Of a stretch of DNA of 64,000 nucleotides, positions 47,098-60,700 are shown piece by piece; within the stretch, counting starts at the first letter, position 1, and each line of letters opens with the position of its first letter. The notes below the pieces were generated by a model, which saw nothing but the letters and a program-made list of their open reading frames with translations, was not told the DNA's origin and did no database searches. This stretch comes from Phoronis australis. Taxonomy: Eukaryota; Phoronida; Phoronidae. The position numbers and the translations under genes were made by a program. The stretch covers positions 1 through 64,000 of the forward strand of contig NMRA01000695.1 in assembly GCA_002633005.1 (NCBI GenBank), read 5' to 3'.

Positions 47098-49237
47098 GTA
47101 ACTCACACTAATCCCCGGCCAGGGAGGATTTGCGCTGAGCGTGATATGCTGTTGCCCTACTTTCACAACAGAAGACGAGTCGAAATTAAAGAATCTGGCG
47201 AGGCAACATGCACTGGTCCCATGCGTGGTTTTACCTGGGACCACGACGAAACACGTTAGTGTGATAATCTAGCTAGGGTAGACTGAGTTCAGTAACGCTA
47301 GGACCTCGCTGAAAGCAAGCCAAAATCACGTGTTCTCCTTTAAACTACACGGAAATGCCTCACATAACATTGCAAAATCTTGCTTTTTAACTTGGTCTTG
47401 GCGGGTGTCGATCTGCTACCCAGGTTTTCCAGGTCGCAACTTCCGCGCAAGAGGGTCTCGGTCCACGTATCCGGGCGTAGAACAAACTGGTAATAAAGGC
47501 TGCCTTTTTCATTTCACCAAATCTGCCAGTAGGCCACGGCATGAAAAAGTCTCGCGCGTGCGTGTGTGCATGGACGCGGGGTGTGACTTTTAAAGTCTTA
47601 GATGGAATGAAATGGACAACGAAAATTGGCTAAACCATACACGTGAAACGCATGGACTTGTTGGTAAAAATGGTCACTTTTAAGGAAGTGGGGACTCAAT
47701 TCAAACTTTCCTGTTGACACGAGAGGCTCACTTTCGGTGTCAAGGCTGTACTGTCCGGCCTCTGTGATTGTAACAGCTGATCGAGTACTGCATTGGTGAA
47801 ATTGATATCTTGGTTGCGTTCCGAGGACGCGAAAACATCACATATGATTAACATCACGCGAAAATACGCGAGACGTTGCCATGTTTTACAACAACTGCAT
47901 GTGATGACAAAACCTACACTCGATAAATACTTGTGAGTAGGGGGCGCAGCTCTGACCACATTCACAATGGTGCAGGACTGAAACCCTACAGCATTAAGAA
48001 CAAACAGTTCCTCGACCAGAGTGATTCGAAATGTGATTGCCACTTGTCAGAAAATGCGAAACTTAAACTCATCAGTCCGCTTATTCACCAGCATTATACC
48101 ATACCCATACATTTCAGGCGCTTAACCACAAATTCTCCCAACTTGAGACAAAAGCCCGCCATTTTGACCAAACTATTTTGTATGTATCCGCATAAAAGTA
48201 GCAACAAGGTAAACGCCTGGTGTCTGTTACTGGACGATATATTTGTAATCTCAAACGAAATAATCCGAAATACAATAATTGACTCAAAGCATCTTCATTA
48301 TTGAATTTAAGTTTAATTCGTTCAATTTCAAAACACGTTGCATAAACTATTGTTTATGTATTCATACTCGTTGGGTTCGCGAACCTGTTCTGTGTTGATT
48401 ATTTTCTTTACACATTGGGAAAGGCCACGGGGTTTTATTTTCTCTGGCTTATTATTGTATGAATTGTCTCATAAGACTGGACTGATTAAGGTATAATACT
48501 GTTGGATGAAACGGTAGAGATTTGTAAGCGATCAAGAGGAAACATCACCTCCGTCAGAATGTCCTCACACGCGATGAATGTACAGGGCAGAAAACAAGAC
48601 CTGAAAAAGACACGATCTGGTAATAACACAAACACTAATAGGTAAGTTATTAGTACTCCACAGTTACAAATTTGTTTCCGCAACATTACTTTTTTAGGCT
48701 GTGCGACACTGGTCGGACATAGGTATCCTAATATAGAGAATTAGTTGCGATGTAGTTTCATCCAGTGTCACTGAACAATCTGACTGACTTCCTGCAAACG
48801 ACTTTCGATGACGATGATCGACTCCAGACCGTGGTCATTCAGTTTCGTGGATTCCTTATCTAAACACAGGGTTGGTCAGTGGAATTGGGAAGGATTGGTA
48901 GAGATCGTTTGCCCGTTCTTTTGGATGTTTTGCTGGCATCATGTATTATCCCTGAGTGCTGTGTATTAAGAGTTTTTGTGATTTCACCTGTGCCCTGGTG
49001 AGGACAGTATGGACTACGGACTGAGCTTAAGGCCAGTTGTGGCGGGTAGACCGAAGTAAGGGAGGGGCAAAATAACTAGACGATTCCACAGTATTTATCC
49101 CTTCCGTTACCAGAAAACATGGATCAATCAAGTATTCATTGAATTTGTGAACTCTACAATTTTTTGTGCCGTTGTTACAGGGGCAGTACTGAATTTGGTG
49201 ACCTGTACCTTGTCAGTGCAACTTCAGATTGCATTTG
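47098..49237. other. no gene seen; one relict repeat arm
   Basis: No supported gene. At about 48703-48745 a diverged arm of the palindromic repeat at 49627 (ACACTGGTCGGACATAGG) is present. Confidence 0.45.
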
Positions 49238-49242
49238 GTGAC

Positions 49243-49480
49243 CATGCGCGCACCCAGCCTTCAATATGGGGGGGCTCGAATTCCTGACTTTGTCGACCTT
49301 TTGGTAACAAAAAAGCGGGCGGACAAAAAAAAGGAGCACCACTGTGAATTGCGCGTTTGCACATGTTTAATGGACTTAAGCCTCATTTTCGCGGACTTTT
49401 TTTTGTCTCTCTGAGGTGGACCTTTTTGCCCACTTTGCCAAATGGGGAGGCTCGTTCGAGCCCCCCTGGGTGTGCGCATG
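49243..49480. mobile_element. small TIR element, CATGCGC family, copy 3
   Basis: Ends CATGCGCGCACCC and GGGTGTGCGCATG with GTGAC on both sides (49238-49242, 49481-49485; GGTGAC if the last G is counted). It contains the shared interior phrases of copy 2 and a G-run with GGGGGCTCGAATTCC. Confidence 0.82.
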
Positions 49481-49626
49481 GTGACTTGTGGAAAATCATG
49501 AGTCGCCACAACAAGTAGCAAAGTCAAACAATAATTCACCCAAAGTTCGCATCAAAATTTGTGATGTCTTCCAAACTTTAAATCAGTAAAAGAAATTCCT
49601 GTATTCAATGCCTTAAGTTCACAACT

Positions 49627-49750
49627 GGGCACTGGTCGAATATAGCGGTCCCTGATTTAGAGAACCAGATTCATCCATTTAGTAACTGCCCCGTTATTTA
49701 GTGACTGCCTTGTTCTCTAAATCTGGGACCACTATATCCGACCAGTGCCC
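49627..49750. mobile_element. 124-bp palindromic MITE-like repeat
   Basis: Two 39-bp arms (GGGCACTGGTCGAATATAGC... and its inverse) differ at about four positions around a 46-bp loop. No convincing target duplication is seen. Confidence 0.75.
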
Positions 49751-52700
49751 ACCACTGTTTATACGTCATTAAGTGAATGCATTTGCCAGCCTCAGCTGTC
49801 AGTACACATCAAGCACACGTTCAAGTTACAACACGATGTAAACAGATGGAAGTTGGAATTGTTCGGCAAAAACAGGGCTAGATTGGACCATTATACATGC
49901 GCCCCCAGGGTATCTCATCTTCTGCGTTCTCCGTTGGCAAGAGGAATTGAGTTAAAGATTGAATTGTGCACATATTTTTGGGAGAAATGGATAATGTTTT
50001 GAAAATGCTGACAGCGAAATGAGGCTTTTTTGGTCGGCGACTTCCAACCTCAGTTTTGTTGACCCTCAGTTTTCATTTAGCAACCTGGTTTCTAGCTAGT
50101 TTCAAAGAGCGTGCTTTTTAGGACTCAACAATACTATTTTGTATTGACACAGTTGCCAAAGATGCCATTGGTTGATAACAACAGTGTATCTTTATTGAAC
50201 AGTTGTCACTAGTTATTTAGCTAGTGCAACTTATAAATGAGAATTCCTATCTAATCCTATTGAGATAAGACTTTCATGGATATATTCCTGGACTGCACCA
50301 TAAGCGCATGAAAACATGACAAGGTGCAAGTACATTGCAACTGTGTGACTCCCAGGTGCATTGGGTAAAACATGACTGCTCTTATTTCGATTTCCTTTGG
50401 GGTTTTTGTTTCTTATGTTGCCACTTTAATTACACGAAGTCCGCTGGACACAGCCGTTTGAGAAAAGGCACGTTTTTTATCATCAAATGCTCCCAAAGGG
50501 CACAGGTTCAAGCCTGGTCAGGAATATCCCTGCACTTTTCATACAGTGACAGATTCCATGCAACACAGATGATGCATTGAATATGACAAATGCGTGACAC
50601 ACTGACCTAATTTCTGAATGTTATCGAGATGACTGGATACTCATTGGGTGAGGATGGGCACGGTATATTTGCCAATACTCATTTGTCTAGTTTGAGTGTC
50701 TTGGTTTGGGAAAAAGCGCACATATACTCCTTAAGCGTTGATATTGTGGCAAGAGAGAACGCAGATTTTCAAGAACTGCGACGGAATTTCCAACTGCGCG
50801 ACTGCACTGAGAACCTACCTGCTACTAATAAGATGAGATGTGACGGATTAAGACGCAAAGGCAAGCGCCACTCAAAAGTTTCCTCGCCTTTACCATTTTG
50901 AAAAATAACGGGCCTGTAAATATTTCAATTGAACCGCCAGGAACATGCTAATGTCTGTTAGCTATGAAGCTATTAAAATAATCACAGTGAAGAGACGATT
51001 TATTTCTTTGAACTCTTCACAGAAAGTTGCTAAAGTGTCTTTAAACTGCTTTGAAAAATGGCTTGCCACTTGGGCTACCAACCAGTTTTAAAGTTCTACC
51101 CTCCCAGCGCCGTTTTAGTTGCATTGACGACTGGGCGGGTGGCTATATACGTTCTTGCCATTTGCAGAAGAATGAGTCTCTTGTGTGTAACGGATGGGCC
51201 AAATATTTTCCAATCACTCACCTATTGAATAAGAATGGTACTGGTGTTGTCTTGGGTGTGATTTTTTGCAGTTTGCTATTTCATTGGTTACCCGATTTCT
51301 GTTTTTCAAGTGATGGGATATTGCGTTCTATGAAAGAGACCCTGAATCAACAGTGGAGGCATATGATGCTGTGCACTGTATGGCCTTACCTTATTTCATT
51401 GTAGTGAGTCTTTAATAATATTAGTGAGTAGCCTGAGTACATTCAACACACCTGTGCTTGCTCTGTGACACATACACAACTGCTATTTGATGTGATTGGA
51501 GAACTCCACTGGAATTCTTAATTACGAGAGTGAATCGTACATTAAAAGGCACAACGTTGTTACACACCAAATATGTCTTCCGACATTGAAGTCGCGTTGA
51601 TGAGCGAAGTAAAATGTGAGATCTCCAAAATTTTTGTTTAGCATCCTGAGCTTGACAATTTACTTAACGTCCAGTCGCTGCCAAACAGGAAATGATGTCG
51701 CCAAAGCCCAGAACCCGGTGCGGGTGGGGGGCAAATATCTTGTCCCTTTCTAATGATGTGTCCTGAAAAACTGTTGAAAATTGAAGAAAGAGTTTCTGAA
51801 TTGTATGGTGAAGTGAGCAAACAACTGTTGGAAAACCCAAGACCACCTCGGCAGCCTTTTTTATAGTCCAGTTGAAACTTGGGGAGTATTTCGTGAACCT
51901 TGTAATGGCCAATTCTCCCTTGGGGCCTAATATCCTGCACGCTCGTCCACCTAATGGAACAGCTGATGATCAAGACACTTAATCTGTGTATGAGACAAGA
52001 ACTTAACTTTCATTTTTGCTGAAAAATTCCGACATCTGTCTCTTTACTAAGTGTTGTATTTGAGACGTATGCATGGTGTATTGCAGTTGCAGGTTGCCAA
52101 GTCAATCCTTGTTACTTTAAATATTCGAAAGGTGTCACGTTTCAGTGTTCCTCTCATACCTTCTTACATGACCTGTGAATTGACTTGTTCTTGCTTCTGA
52201 ATGTGTATTACTATTAACTGGATGTAGACAACTGTAAAATACTAAGTCAGCATCAATATACCCCTATATCCTTTATCTTTGAACATACATTTGTTCCTTC
52301 AGTCCCCTCGTACACCTGGACCCATACCTGTACCATATAATTTATACTTTGAAATTAGACTAAATTAATTATTTCAATGCAGTTCGAAATTTAAAGAAAA
52401 CTACTATGCTTTTTTACTCTGAGTTGACTTGAATGAAGGTCTATTAGTAGTGTTTTGCTCACAAGATGCAAGTTTGAAAAGATACGTGTACTGTACAAAT
52501 AACACTTTCTGTAAGCTGTGGGCAGGGGTCAGCAATTTTCAACATAGTTATTGGTAAAAGACCTCTGTTCAGTGACGGTTGAAACAACAGGTGAATTACA
52601 ATTTGGGAATCCCACTCATAATCCTTGTCTTTCCATTCCAGTCGAAATAATGCTCGACCACCGAACAAGACCTCACCAGTAAGTAATTCAATATTAGTAA

Positions 52701-53078
52701 CTTGTCTGTTGCGCTGTAGCGTGTATATGAATACTAACCGTTACCCGTGCGAAAGTTTCGCACGGGTAACAGCTAGTGGGAAACGCTGAGAGGAAATAGC
52801 TACACCTAAGAATTAACCGATCGAGTGTTCATCGCGCTGAGAGGCAGGTATACTTCTTGAAGAGACCGTGTTCAAAGCTTCAAGCAGAATTTCTGTCACC
52901 TGTCAGATTTTAGTTGGCAATGAATGTGTGCGGCTGTGGGATTCTTCCCCTAGGTAGTACAAATTTCTTTCCAGACATTTGACCCTGCGTAACACAAAGT
53001 ACGGTAATCAAATATTCTGCAGTTTAAAGTTAAAACTAAGAATGCATTTAAAATATTGTACAGTACACAAAGTATATA
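49751..53078. other. no gene seen
   Basis: Several 60-120 codon frames on both strands (for example 51051-51404 plus, 51638-51973 minus) have no motif. A 17-bp hairpin near 52739-52773 (CCCGTGCGAAAGTTTCGCACGGG) is local. The first ATXN2 exon was not found here. Confidence 0.4.
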
Positions 53079-53083
53079 GATGT

Positions 53084-53234
53084 CAGTGGCGGATGTAGAG
53101 GGGGGTCATGCCCCCCATAAAATTCTCCCAGCTTCCATTTGGCAGTTCGGGGGTGCGAATGTCTGAAGGGCAAAATTCTGGCTAATACTCTATTAGTGCC
53201 GTCCCCCCTACTCAAAATCCTGGATCCGCCCCTG
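53084..53234. mobile_element. 151-bp hAT-like MITE, 5-bp TSD
   Basis: Ends CAGTGGCGGATGTAGAGG and, inverted, CAGGGGCGGATCCAGG, with GATGT on both sides (53079-53083, 53235-53239). Same end type and TSD length as 36764-38953 and 62235-62751. Confidence 0.85.
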
Positions 53235-53939
53235 GATGTATTTACAAAAGTTGCATCATAAATGTACGTAGCCTACTGAGGTAGAAAGAAGCCAGCTACC
53301 TGTATGAAAACTGTCGTCAACATACAGCTAGATAGCCGTGTGTAGAGCTCTGTTAGTAGACACCGAAATTTCACACAACCCAGGTGCTCAGCTTGTCACC
53401 TTGTCATGAAACATAGAGCTAACAACCTGCAAGGGTGCATGCAGAATCTGAGAATTAATCGACATTCACAGTGCCCGTTACAGCCGTTTATAGAAGTAAA
53501 CAAAATCTAATAAACATTATTTTTCGTAATTCTCCGCCTTTTGGAACAAGGGAAAATCCTGCCGTTGTTTTGAAAACAGTGCAATCTCGTGACACGCGCA
53601 CGTACGCGCCATTTCCCAAAACTTTGCAATATCTCTTGAGTATTTTCTGAAATTGTTTTTTTTTTTTTTGGGGTATTGAAATAGTAAAAACTTGTAGCGA
53701 AATGAAACCACTTCCGATTGTTATGACATGTACGCAACCTACACAGTTGATTGAAGAACATGGAAATTGGCCCGACAGGTGACGCAATGGCGCCCAAAGA
53801 GCGCATTGCAACAATTTTAGCAGCTGAATAACTGAAGAACGCCAATTTTCCAACACCCGGGTAAATAATTTAGTTTACTCAAGGAAGAGTAAAAATTGTT
53901 CCATGAGGCATCATTAATTTTGGTGGCTACAAGCTCGAT

Positions 53940-54235
53940 GAATATACGCGACAAAAGCCGGGAGGAGTGAAATTAAGCCGACAAAGTGACGTCACCCATG
54001 CCTTTGAGCCGACCGACTGACGTCACCAAGACCAGTACAAAACTGGCCACCCTCCCTCCGCGTCCGCGATAAAACGGCCCGCGAGAAAAAATAGAATACC
54101 TCGAATCCAAATAGGGGGCTGGTGCAGTACCTGCGACCAAGGCGGTGCTGAAACGGGTGCAACGAAGGTCTCGTGGAGCGGGGGAGACGGAGTTTGTGCA
54201 AACGACGCATTTTATATAATAGATGTTGCATACAT
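53940..54235 (+). promoter_or_regulatory. CpG-rich region with two CRE sites, likely ATXN2 promoter
   Basis: Two full TGACGTCA sites at 53987-53994 and 54018-54025, 31 bp apart, lie in the most CG-rich stretch near the gene, about 0.7 kb before the first ATXN2 exon that can be read. CRE sites bind CREB/ATF factors. The promoter role is inferred from position and composition. A TATA-like TTTTATATAATAG is at about 54211. Confidence 0.45.
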
Positions 54236-54735
54236 TGTACTACTTATTGATAACTACTTGTGTTTGTTGCACAAGTTTATAGGGAAATAGGTTGCCTATT
54301 TGTATGAGTAAATTTCGTAGATATCAGGTACAAAAATCCAAATATGAAATTCTGCATCGTGTTTTTGATTCTTAATTGCCTTTTTGTTAATTTTTTAGTT
54401 CATTAAAAAATTATTAGTTACACATTATTTCACTTATCATTCTCGCTTCAAATAATGAAAATGCACATTTCTTCATGTGTAGTACTATTCCAATCATTTG
54501 TCTTGTAACTGTCTTTTTAAATATTGCATAAGATTTTAAACATGGCTGTTGCCTGCCTGGCTTTTCAAACATTGCTCAACATTTCCAAACATGGGTGCAA
54601 AATATTTCAAATGTGGTGCAAGATGGTTCAAAACTAGCCCCATGTTTGAATACATGCTGGGAGAACACTGTATAGCGAAGTTGCACTGTGTTTGTAGTTT
54701 TCAACCACTAAAGGGAAAGTTTTTCTGTATTGCAG

Positions 54736-54786
54736 GATGGTATATATACCAATCAACGCCTGGTGCACACGACTACATCTCTTATT
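54736..54786 (+). CDS. ATXN2: ATXN2 exon: start of Lsm domain
   Basis: TATTGCAG opens 17 codons DGIYTNQRLVHTTTSLI, and CTTATT|GTAAGT closes them. The block matches the R-x-VH-x-LTS start of the ataxin-2 Lsm domain and joins GTVVQVQV of the next exon in phase 0. Confidence 0.85.
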
Positions 54787-57700
54787 GTAAGTTTCTGCCG
54801 CCATGATGGTGGCCACCTCTTCATACTAGGTCTTTGGAAATTGTGTGACATGTCAAAAGATTAGTTGGAGTTAAGAATGCAACTAGCAATGACCTTGTTT
54901 AACTAGACACTGGAATTGCTGATTTGGAAATCAATCATCCAGTTTAAACAAAGTCAGTTCTTTACTGAGCTGCGGTTTCCGGAGTTCAGGGGCCTGTTCC
55001 AAGAAACTGACTCAAGTTCATTTTTTACTTAAGTTTAAGATTTGTTTTAACTTCCAAACTTTGAAACTGCCACATTCGGTAAGTTAGTTAAAATTAAGAC
55101 AAAACTTATGTCAAACACTTTAGGGCTGTTCCAGTAAAATCCGTGTGGGAGGGGGGGGACGGCAGTAGAAATAAAAATTCATGGGTGGTGGTCTTCAGAA
55201 AAAAACACAAATTATGGGTGGTCGTTCCTGTAAGAAGTGATGCATTAAAAATGGGTGGTATTTTTTGACCTGTTACTGTTGACAGGTTGGTTACTTCAGC
55301 CCTCAAAACTCAAAAAAATCCAATACAGAAAAGCCCATATTGCTAGTGAACAGAGTGCAATATGTTCACTAAGCCATTAATCAAGTCATGGGCAACTTGA
55401 TTTGAGCCAACTGCTTGTCTGCAGTCCTATTGAATTGAAAAGTTATGCAACACTAAACTGGTGTTAACACATACAAGAAAATTGATGATTTTTAAATAAA
55501 AAGTATGAGGAGTAAGATAAACAAGTTCCAATATTCACTTGACATAGAAGTATAAAAGAGTTCGTGGAGACAGTTTGAGATTCATAGATCCTTATAATTG
55601 AAAAAATGTTCATTGAAATTATAGACACATGGTGAACAGAGACACCTGGTGGCTGCCAAAAGTATTGCTCGCAGGCTACTTTAGTTTTTGACAATGTTGG
55701 TTCTGGTCTGTCAATCATCTAAGTTCTTAACAGGTCCTCCTGGAGGCAATTTGTTTGCAAGTGTTGGATTTTATATTTTAACCTATTAAAAATAATTAAA
55801 AAATTATGGGTCATGGGTTGGAGAAATAAATGAAAATTATGGGCGGTGGGTACGAAATAAAAGTGCCTTCCCCCCCCTCCCATACAGATTTTGCTGGAAC
55901 AGCCCTTAGTCAAACTTAGATCTCTTTCTTGAATTTGTTTTGAGACAAATTTTACTTTTATTTTAAAATTTACTGAAATTTAAGATTTGTCTTGGCTAAG
56001 TCAGTTTTGTTGGAACGGGCACCATATCTTGCGTCAATCATTAACCAGGCAATCGCTTGCCAAAGTCCAATGGGGAAAGCTGTGACGAGTTTTCTTCTTG
56101 TTGGTTAACTTCCGCAACCCTGCGACAAAACTTGTTTTTCCACTTATACGACCATAAGCCCAATCTTCTCCAAGGTGGATGGACACTGTGTTGGACATTT
56201 TAGAGCAGGGTGCTGTATAACCCTGTATTTTACTAGCTGCTGTCCATGAAGGCGAGATTTGGTTGAGCTTGTTTCATTTTAATGGAGTTAACTGAATATG
56301 GAAGTTTTTAGATACATCGAAACTCTTTGCAAGGAATGGTGTCACCTTTTGTCTATTTTAGGGAACTGTGGTGCAGGTTCAAGTCAAGAATGGAACTATT
56401 TATGAAGGAGTTTTAAAAACTTTCTCATCTAAGGTAGGAAATTCACAATTTCAAACTACTTGTTGCTAATGAAACGGGCTATGTGGTGTAGTTTATCTTA
56501 TTGTTTTGGTGTATTGTTCATTTATTACCTATTTATTAAAGAAACAAAATGTATTTGTACTTCCACATTTGATGCAATTTCCGTATTTTGTTAAAATTTG
56601 AGTATGAAAACTAACTTTTGCTTTTGAATTATGCAGAGTGTTATGGTTGATCGTGGGCCCACTCTGGTCCAGCTGAATTTAAAGTCTTCTGTACATAAGT
56701 ATTGATTTTGTGAGAATATTTTGTCATTAATGAGGGGAACAGTGAATAAAGGACCAAAGCAGGCCATGAGATTTATAGCCACTTAAAACTCTGTTTATTT
56801 GTAAGGTTCTCCATTATTAAAAAGGAGGTAGAATTGTGTTAATCCATGCGCTGCAGCTGTGAAGGTAGTCATCTCATTACGTTGGGGGTTTAGACCTTCC
56901 CCCAAAATTGTTTTGTTTCCTGCAGTTACAAAATATCTTAATTGTACATATAAAGTCCTTGTCAGTATTAGATACTTTGCCAGCGTCTGGTGAAGACGAA
57001 GAATTTTCTTCTAATTCGAATTCTTGCCAATGATAACGACACTGAAGTTTTTCATTTCAATTCATAGTACAGTGTTCTCCACAAATTCATGTATGTGCTC
57101 GAAAGTCCATGGTCATATTGTTTGGAATTTGCTTAAGAAATGACTCATCTTCCAATACTTCAAACTCCTTGCATAGGTTTTTCAAACTCGACACAAGTAA
57201 GCCAAACTCACCATTGCAAAATTCAAACTTGACGCGATATCAAGTCAAAACAGGTTGTGGATAACACTGCATTATCAACAATCTATTTTAGTTGGGCAGT
57301 AAGTAAATCTTTTCTTTTTGTAAGTTAAAGTCTGCCTCGAAAGTTAACATGTGCAAATTTTGCTGTTAAACGTCTTCGCATTGTGACTTGTGTCACTTCA
57401 AAACATTGAACTGAAAATGTAATAAACGGTTCGATTGTACTGTCCCATGCTCAAAGCATGTGCTACGTCATCACAAGAAGTCAAACAACAGCAAAGTGGT
57501 GAACATGTGTAGGACATTCCTAGTTCTATAAATCGAGGAAATCAAATTACCCAACCCAAAGTCAAGTTGCCTAGTTTATAAATGGCATGCTTTTCAAGAC
57601 TCAAAAATCCGGTTTCAGTTGTGCAGCCAACAGAGTTTCTGCCAAAGATTGATCAAATTGTTTGCTTGTTGGGCAGATGTCGCCAGCAATTCAGCCAGAT

Positions 57701-60700
57701 TTTCGAAGTATCTAATCATAGCAAGAGAATGTGCTTTTTTCATGCCGAAAAGTTCCTCACAAAGCTGTCGACTTGCGCATCACACATTGACGGAAATTCA
57801 AAAACCTATCAAGGTCTCTGGAGCCATACTGTCCTTGAGTGCGGGTGCAGTCTTTATGCACATCTATTCTCTTTGACCTAGTGACCTGGTTTAGAAAAGT
57901 CGCATGCACTCGGCAATTAAATGCTGATGCTGTGGTGACTATATGCGCGCATTCAGAACGTGCGGAGCCATAAGGCAAGGTGGAAATAAAGTTTAATGGG
58001 AATATTCTCTTACAGGGGTCTTGCATTTGTAGAACCAGTTTTCTCCACGGAATAACTAACATCAAACTGGTTCTCAAATCGCATGTCCGATGTAAGTGAC
58101 TATTGTCTTTTTATGGGTGTGGCAACTTTAAGTGGTCAGTTGAGCTTGCTGCGAGTGTTATACTGAAAAAAGTGACCACATTACGTGGTTGAAAGTCTTT
58201 ATGCTTTTAATTTACCTGAATATATAGTGAGTCAGTATTAAACCTGAAGATGGTATTCATTGAAACTGAAGCATTCTGTTTTTGCAGATGGACATTGTGT
58301 TGGACGTTGCTCACAAAGTAGAAGAACCTTGGAATGGACAATCGCCAATGCCCTCTCTAGAGCGACTCAACACAGTCATTTTCAACCTCCCTGATATTGT
58401 GACTATGACAGCGATTGGTGTAGATCTGAATTATGCAACAAAAGGTACACCCTTCATTACCAGGTCACTTAGATTGTATCTTTGTCCATAAACTTGCCTG
58501 TGGATAAATGGCGCATAATCTTCGCGATAACAAATCATGCTGCTAATTAGGAATTCATGAAGACATCAGATGTGAGATCAAGGCTTCAAATTTTTGTTAA
58601 TGTCCTGTGATGATCTGTGAGCTTAGTAGATCTGTGCTCAGGAATCTGCTAAGTTTCAAATTTTAATTCTTGTTTCCAGACATTGTTTCCTCTTTTAAAT
58701 CAGTAATAATAATCCTTGTCTTGAAGCGCCGTCATGTTATTAATTGTAAACCTAGTGTTGTATCAATTTTCAGATAGTTTCACAGACACGGCCATCTCTG
58801 GCAGTCAGAATGGACTTGTGCAGGATGCACCACTTAAAGAGCTAGAACCGTGGTTGGCCGAAGGGGACGACAGTCACTTTATGTTGGACGATGGCAACTC
58901 GGTTAGTCTTTCTGTTGATTCTGTGTAAAGGTCGGATGTCTTAATCTCGGCTAATGATCACTTGCCTATTTATGTGAGGGAATATTATAATGTTGCCTTA
59001 TTTGCATGGTAAAAATTCTCCAGTTAGGGCCAGTCTCTAAAACTTTGAAATACAGGAGTCCAATCAGAAATTGAATTTTCTTGATTCTGTAGATTGAGAC
59101 ATGGTCGATTTTGATGTTCATCATTTTGCTAAAATTCCGAAGACTGCGTTTTGTATCAAAAGGAGTCTGAAAAAAGACTTTAGATGAATTATCTTTTGTC
59201 ATGGATAGTAGTTCTTGAGCTTGGGATGAAAAATATTGCATATTTTTAAGATTTGGTACAAGCTCTGACATTGAGAAAAGTTTTCACTGTCCCAAACTTG
59301 AGAATTTTCATTGTTAGTGGACAATTGTGTAACTGCTTTTCGGTGTTGATGTTTTATTTTCCATGGCTCAAGTATGCTATGCATAAAAATGTGTTGTATA
59401 GGGTTACAAGTTGTGTTTGTTGAGCTGTATTATTTTGTTTTGCTTTGTTTAGAACGGCTGGGCTGCTGACGAGATGTTCAAGAGAAATGAAGAGAAATTC
59501 AATGTGAAAACACTATACGACGACTCATTAGAACAATACACGTACGTTGGTGTTTCAGTTAGGTTACATTGATGATTGTTATGCCGAGTTTTCTTAGTGC
59601 ATGTCGCATTTGTATCCTGTACTCAGTGTTGATCAATTTGTTTAAACACACGTAGCTTTCAGTTTTGACATTCAGTTATATGAACCGATTCTGTCGTTAA
59701 GATTATGCAGGACATTAGAAACGAATCCGTACGTTGAACAAAATGTGAAACAAGTTCAATTACGCAAAATTATACATTCTGTAGAATTTTATTTTTTACT
59801 CTGGGCCTTTCTGCCATTAATTAGATCACGTGACCATTCTTATTTATACTGGCAGTTGACACATTTTCATCACTCTTTCAAATGAACACCCGCAATTTTT
59901 TCTCAGACTTTTTGTTTTTTAGTTATCCGACTTTCAGTTTAAAAAATGCAGAATTTGAAATTTTGTGGAATTTTGTGATGCTACTGTGTGAGATAGAATT
60001 TTGGACGGTCTTTCAGAAGAATTTTTTCCATTTTTTGGTAGAACGTCTTTTTCGAATTGTTCAGGATTTTCTGATGACGCTGTTCCCTTGTTGATTGATT
60101 TTTGCTGCACATTTTTTGGTTTACCTTCTATTGAACAAGACCATACTTCTTACTAATTTCAGACATCTTCATTGCCATTTATCATTCAACATTCTTTTCA
60201 GTCAATTTCTCCAAGTGTCGCTCCTCCGAGCACTTTCATTCCGTTAGTTCGCTTTTCAGGACACCACTGGAAGTGAAGGATACTAAAGAGTACCGTCAAC
60301 TGGAGCGGCGTGCTGAACAATTAGCAATGGAGATTGAGAAGTCTGACAGTTACAGAAGACAGGTGGCGCTAGAGAACGATGATATGGATGAGGAGGACAA
60401 GTATAGTGCTGTGGTGCGTCCAGGGGAGTCCTCGGGGCCACAGGGCAACGGAAAGTAAGTAGGGTCGAGGCAGCAATGGGGATGGGGCTCTGCACTAGTG
60501 CGAGTGTGGTATAGGAGTATAGTTATGGCTTGGTTAAGTCTCTAGTGATGTTGCCATGGTTGCGGTGGATAGTAATTTAGTAAATGGTAGTAAAATGGCG
60601 ATTGAAAACTACCGCTTCAGGTACGACATGTTTGTTGAAACCTTGTAATTGGTCGTTATGAAGTGTAGATAAAGTGCAGTGTTGAACAGCATTACAAAGA

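Noticed and set aside
50480-50530. B-box-like GGTTCAAGCC
   Set aside because: Single match; no A box or stems upstream.
53488-53856. Minus-strand frames of 112-122 codons
   Set aside because: Lys runs from a poly-T tract, no motif, overlapping frames of equal length.
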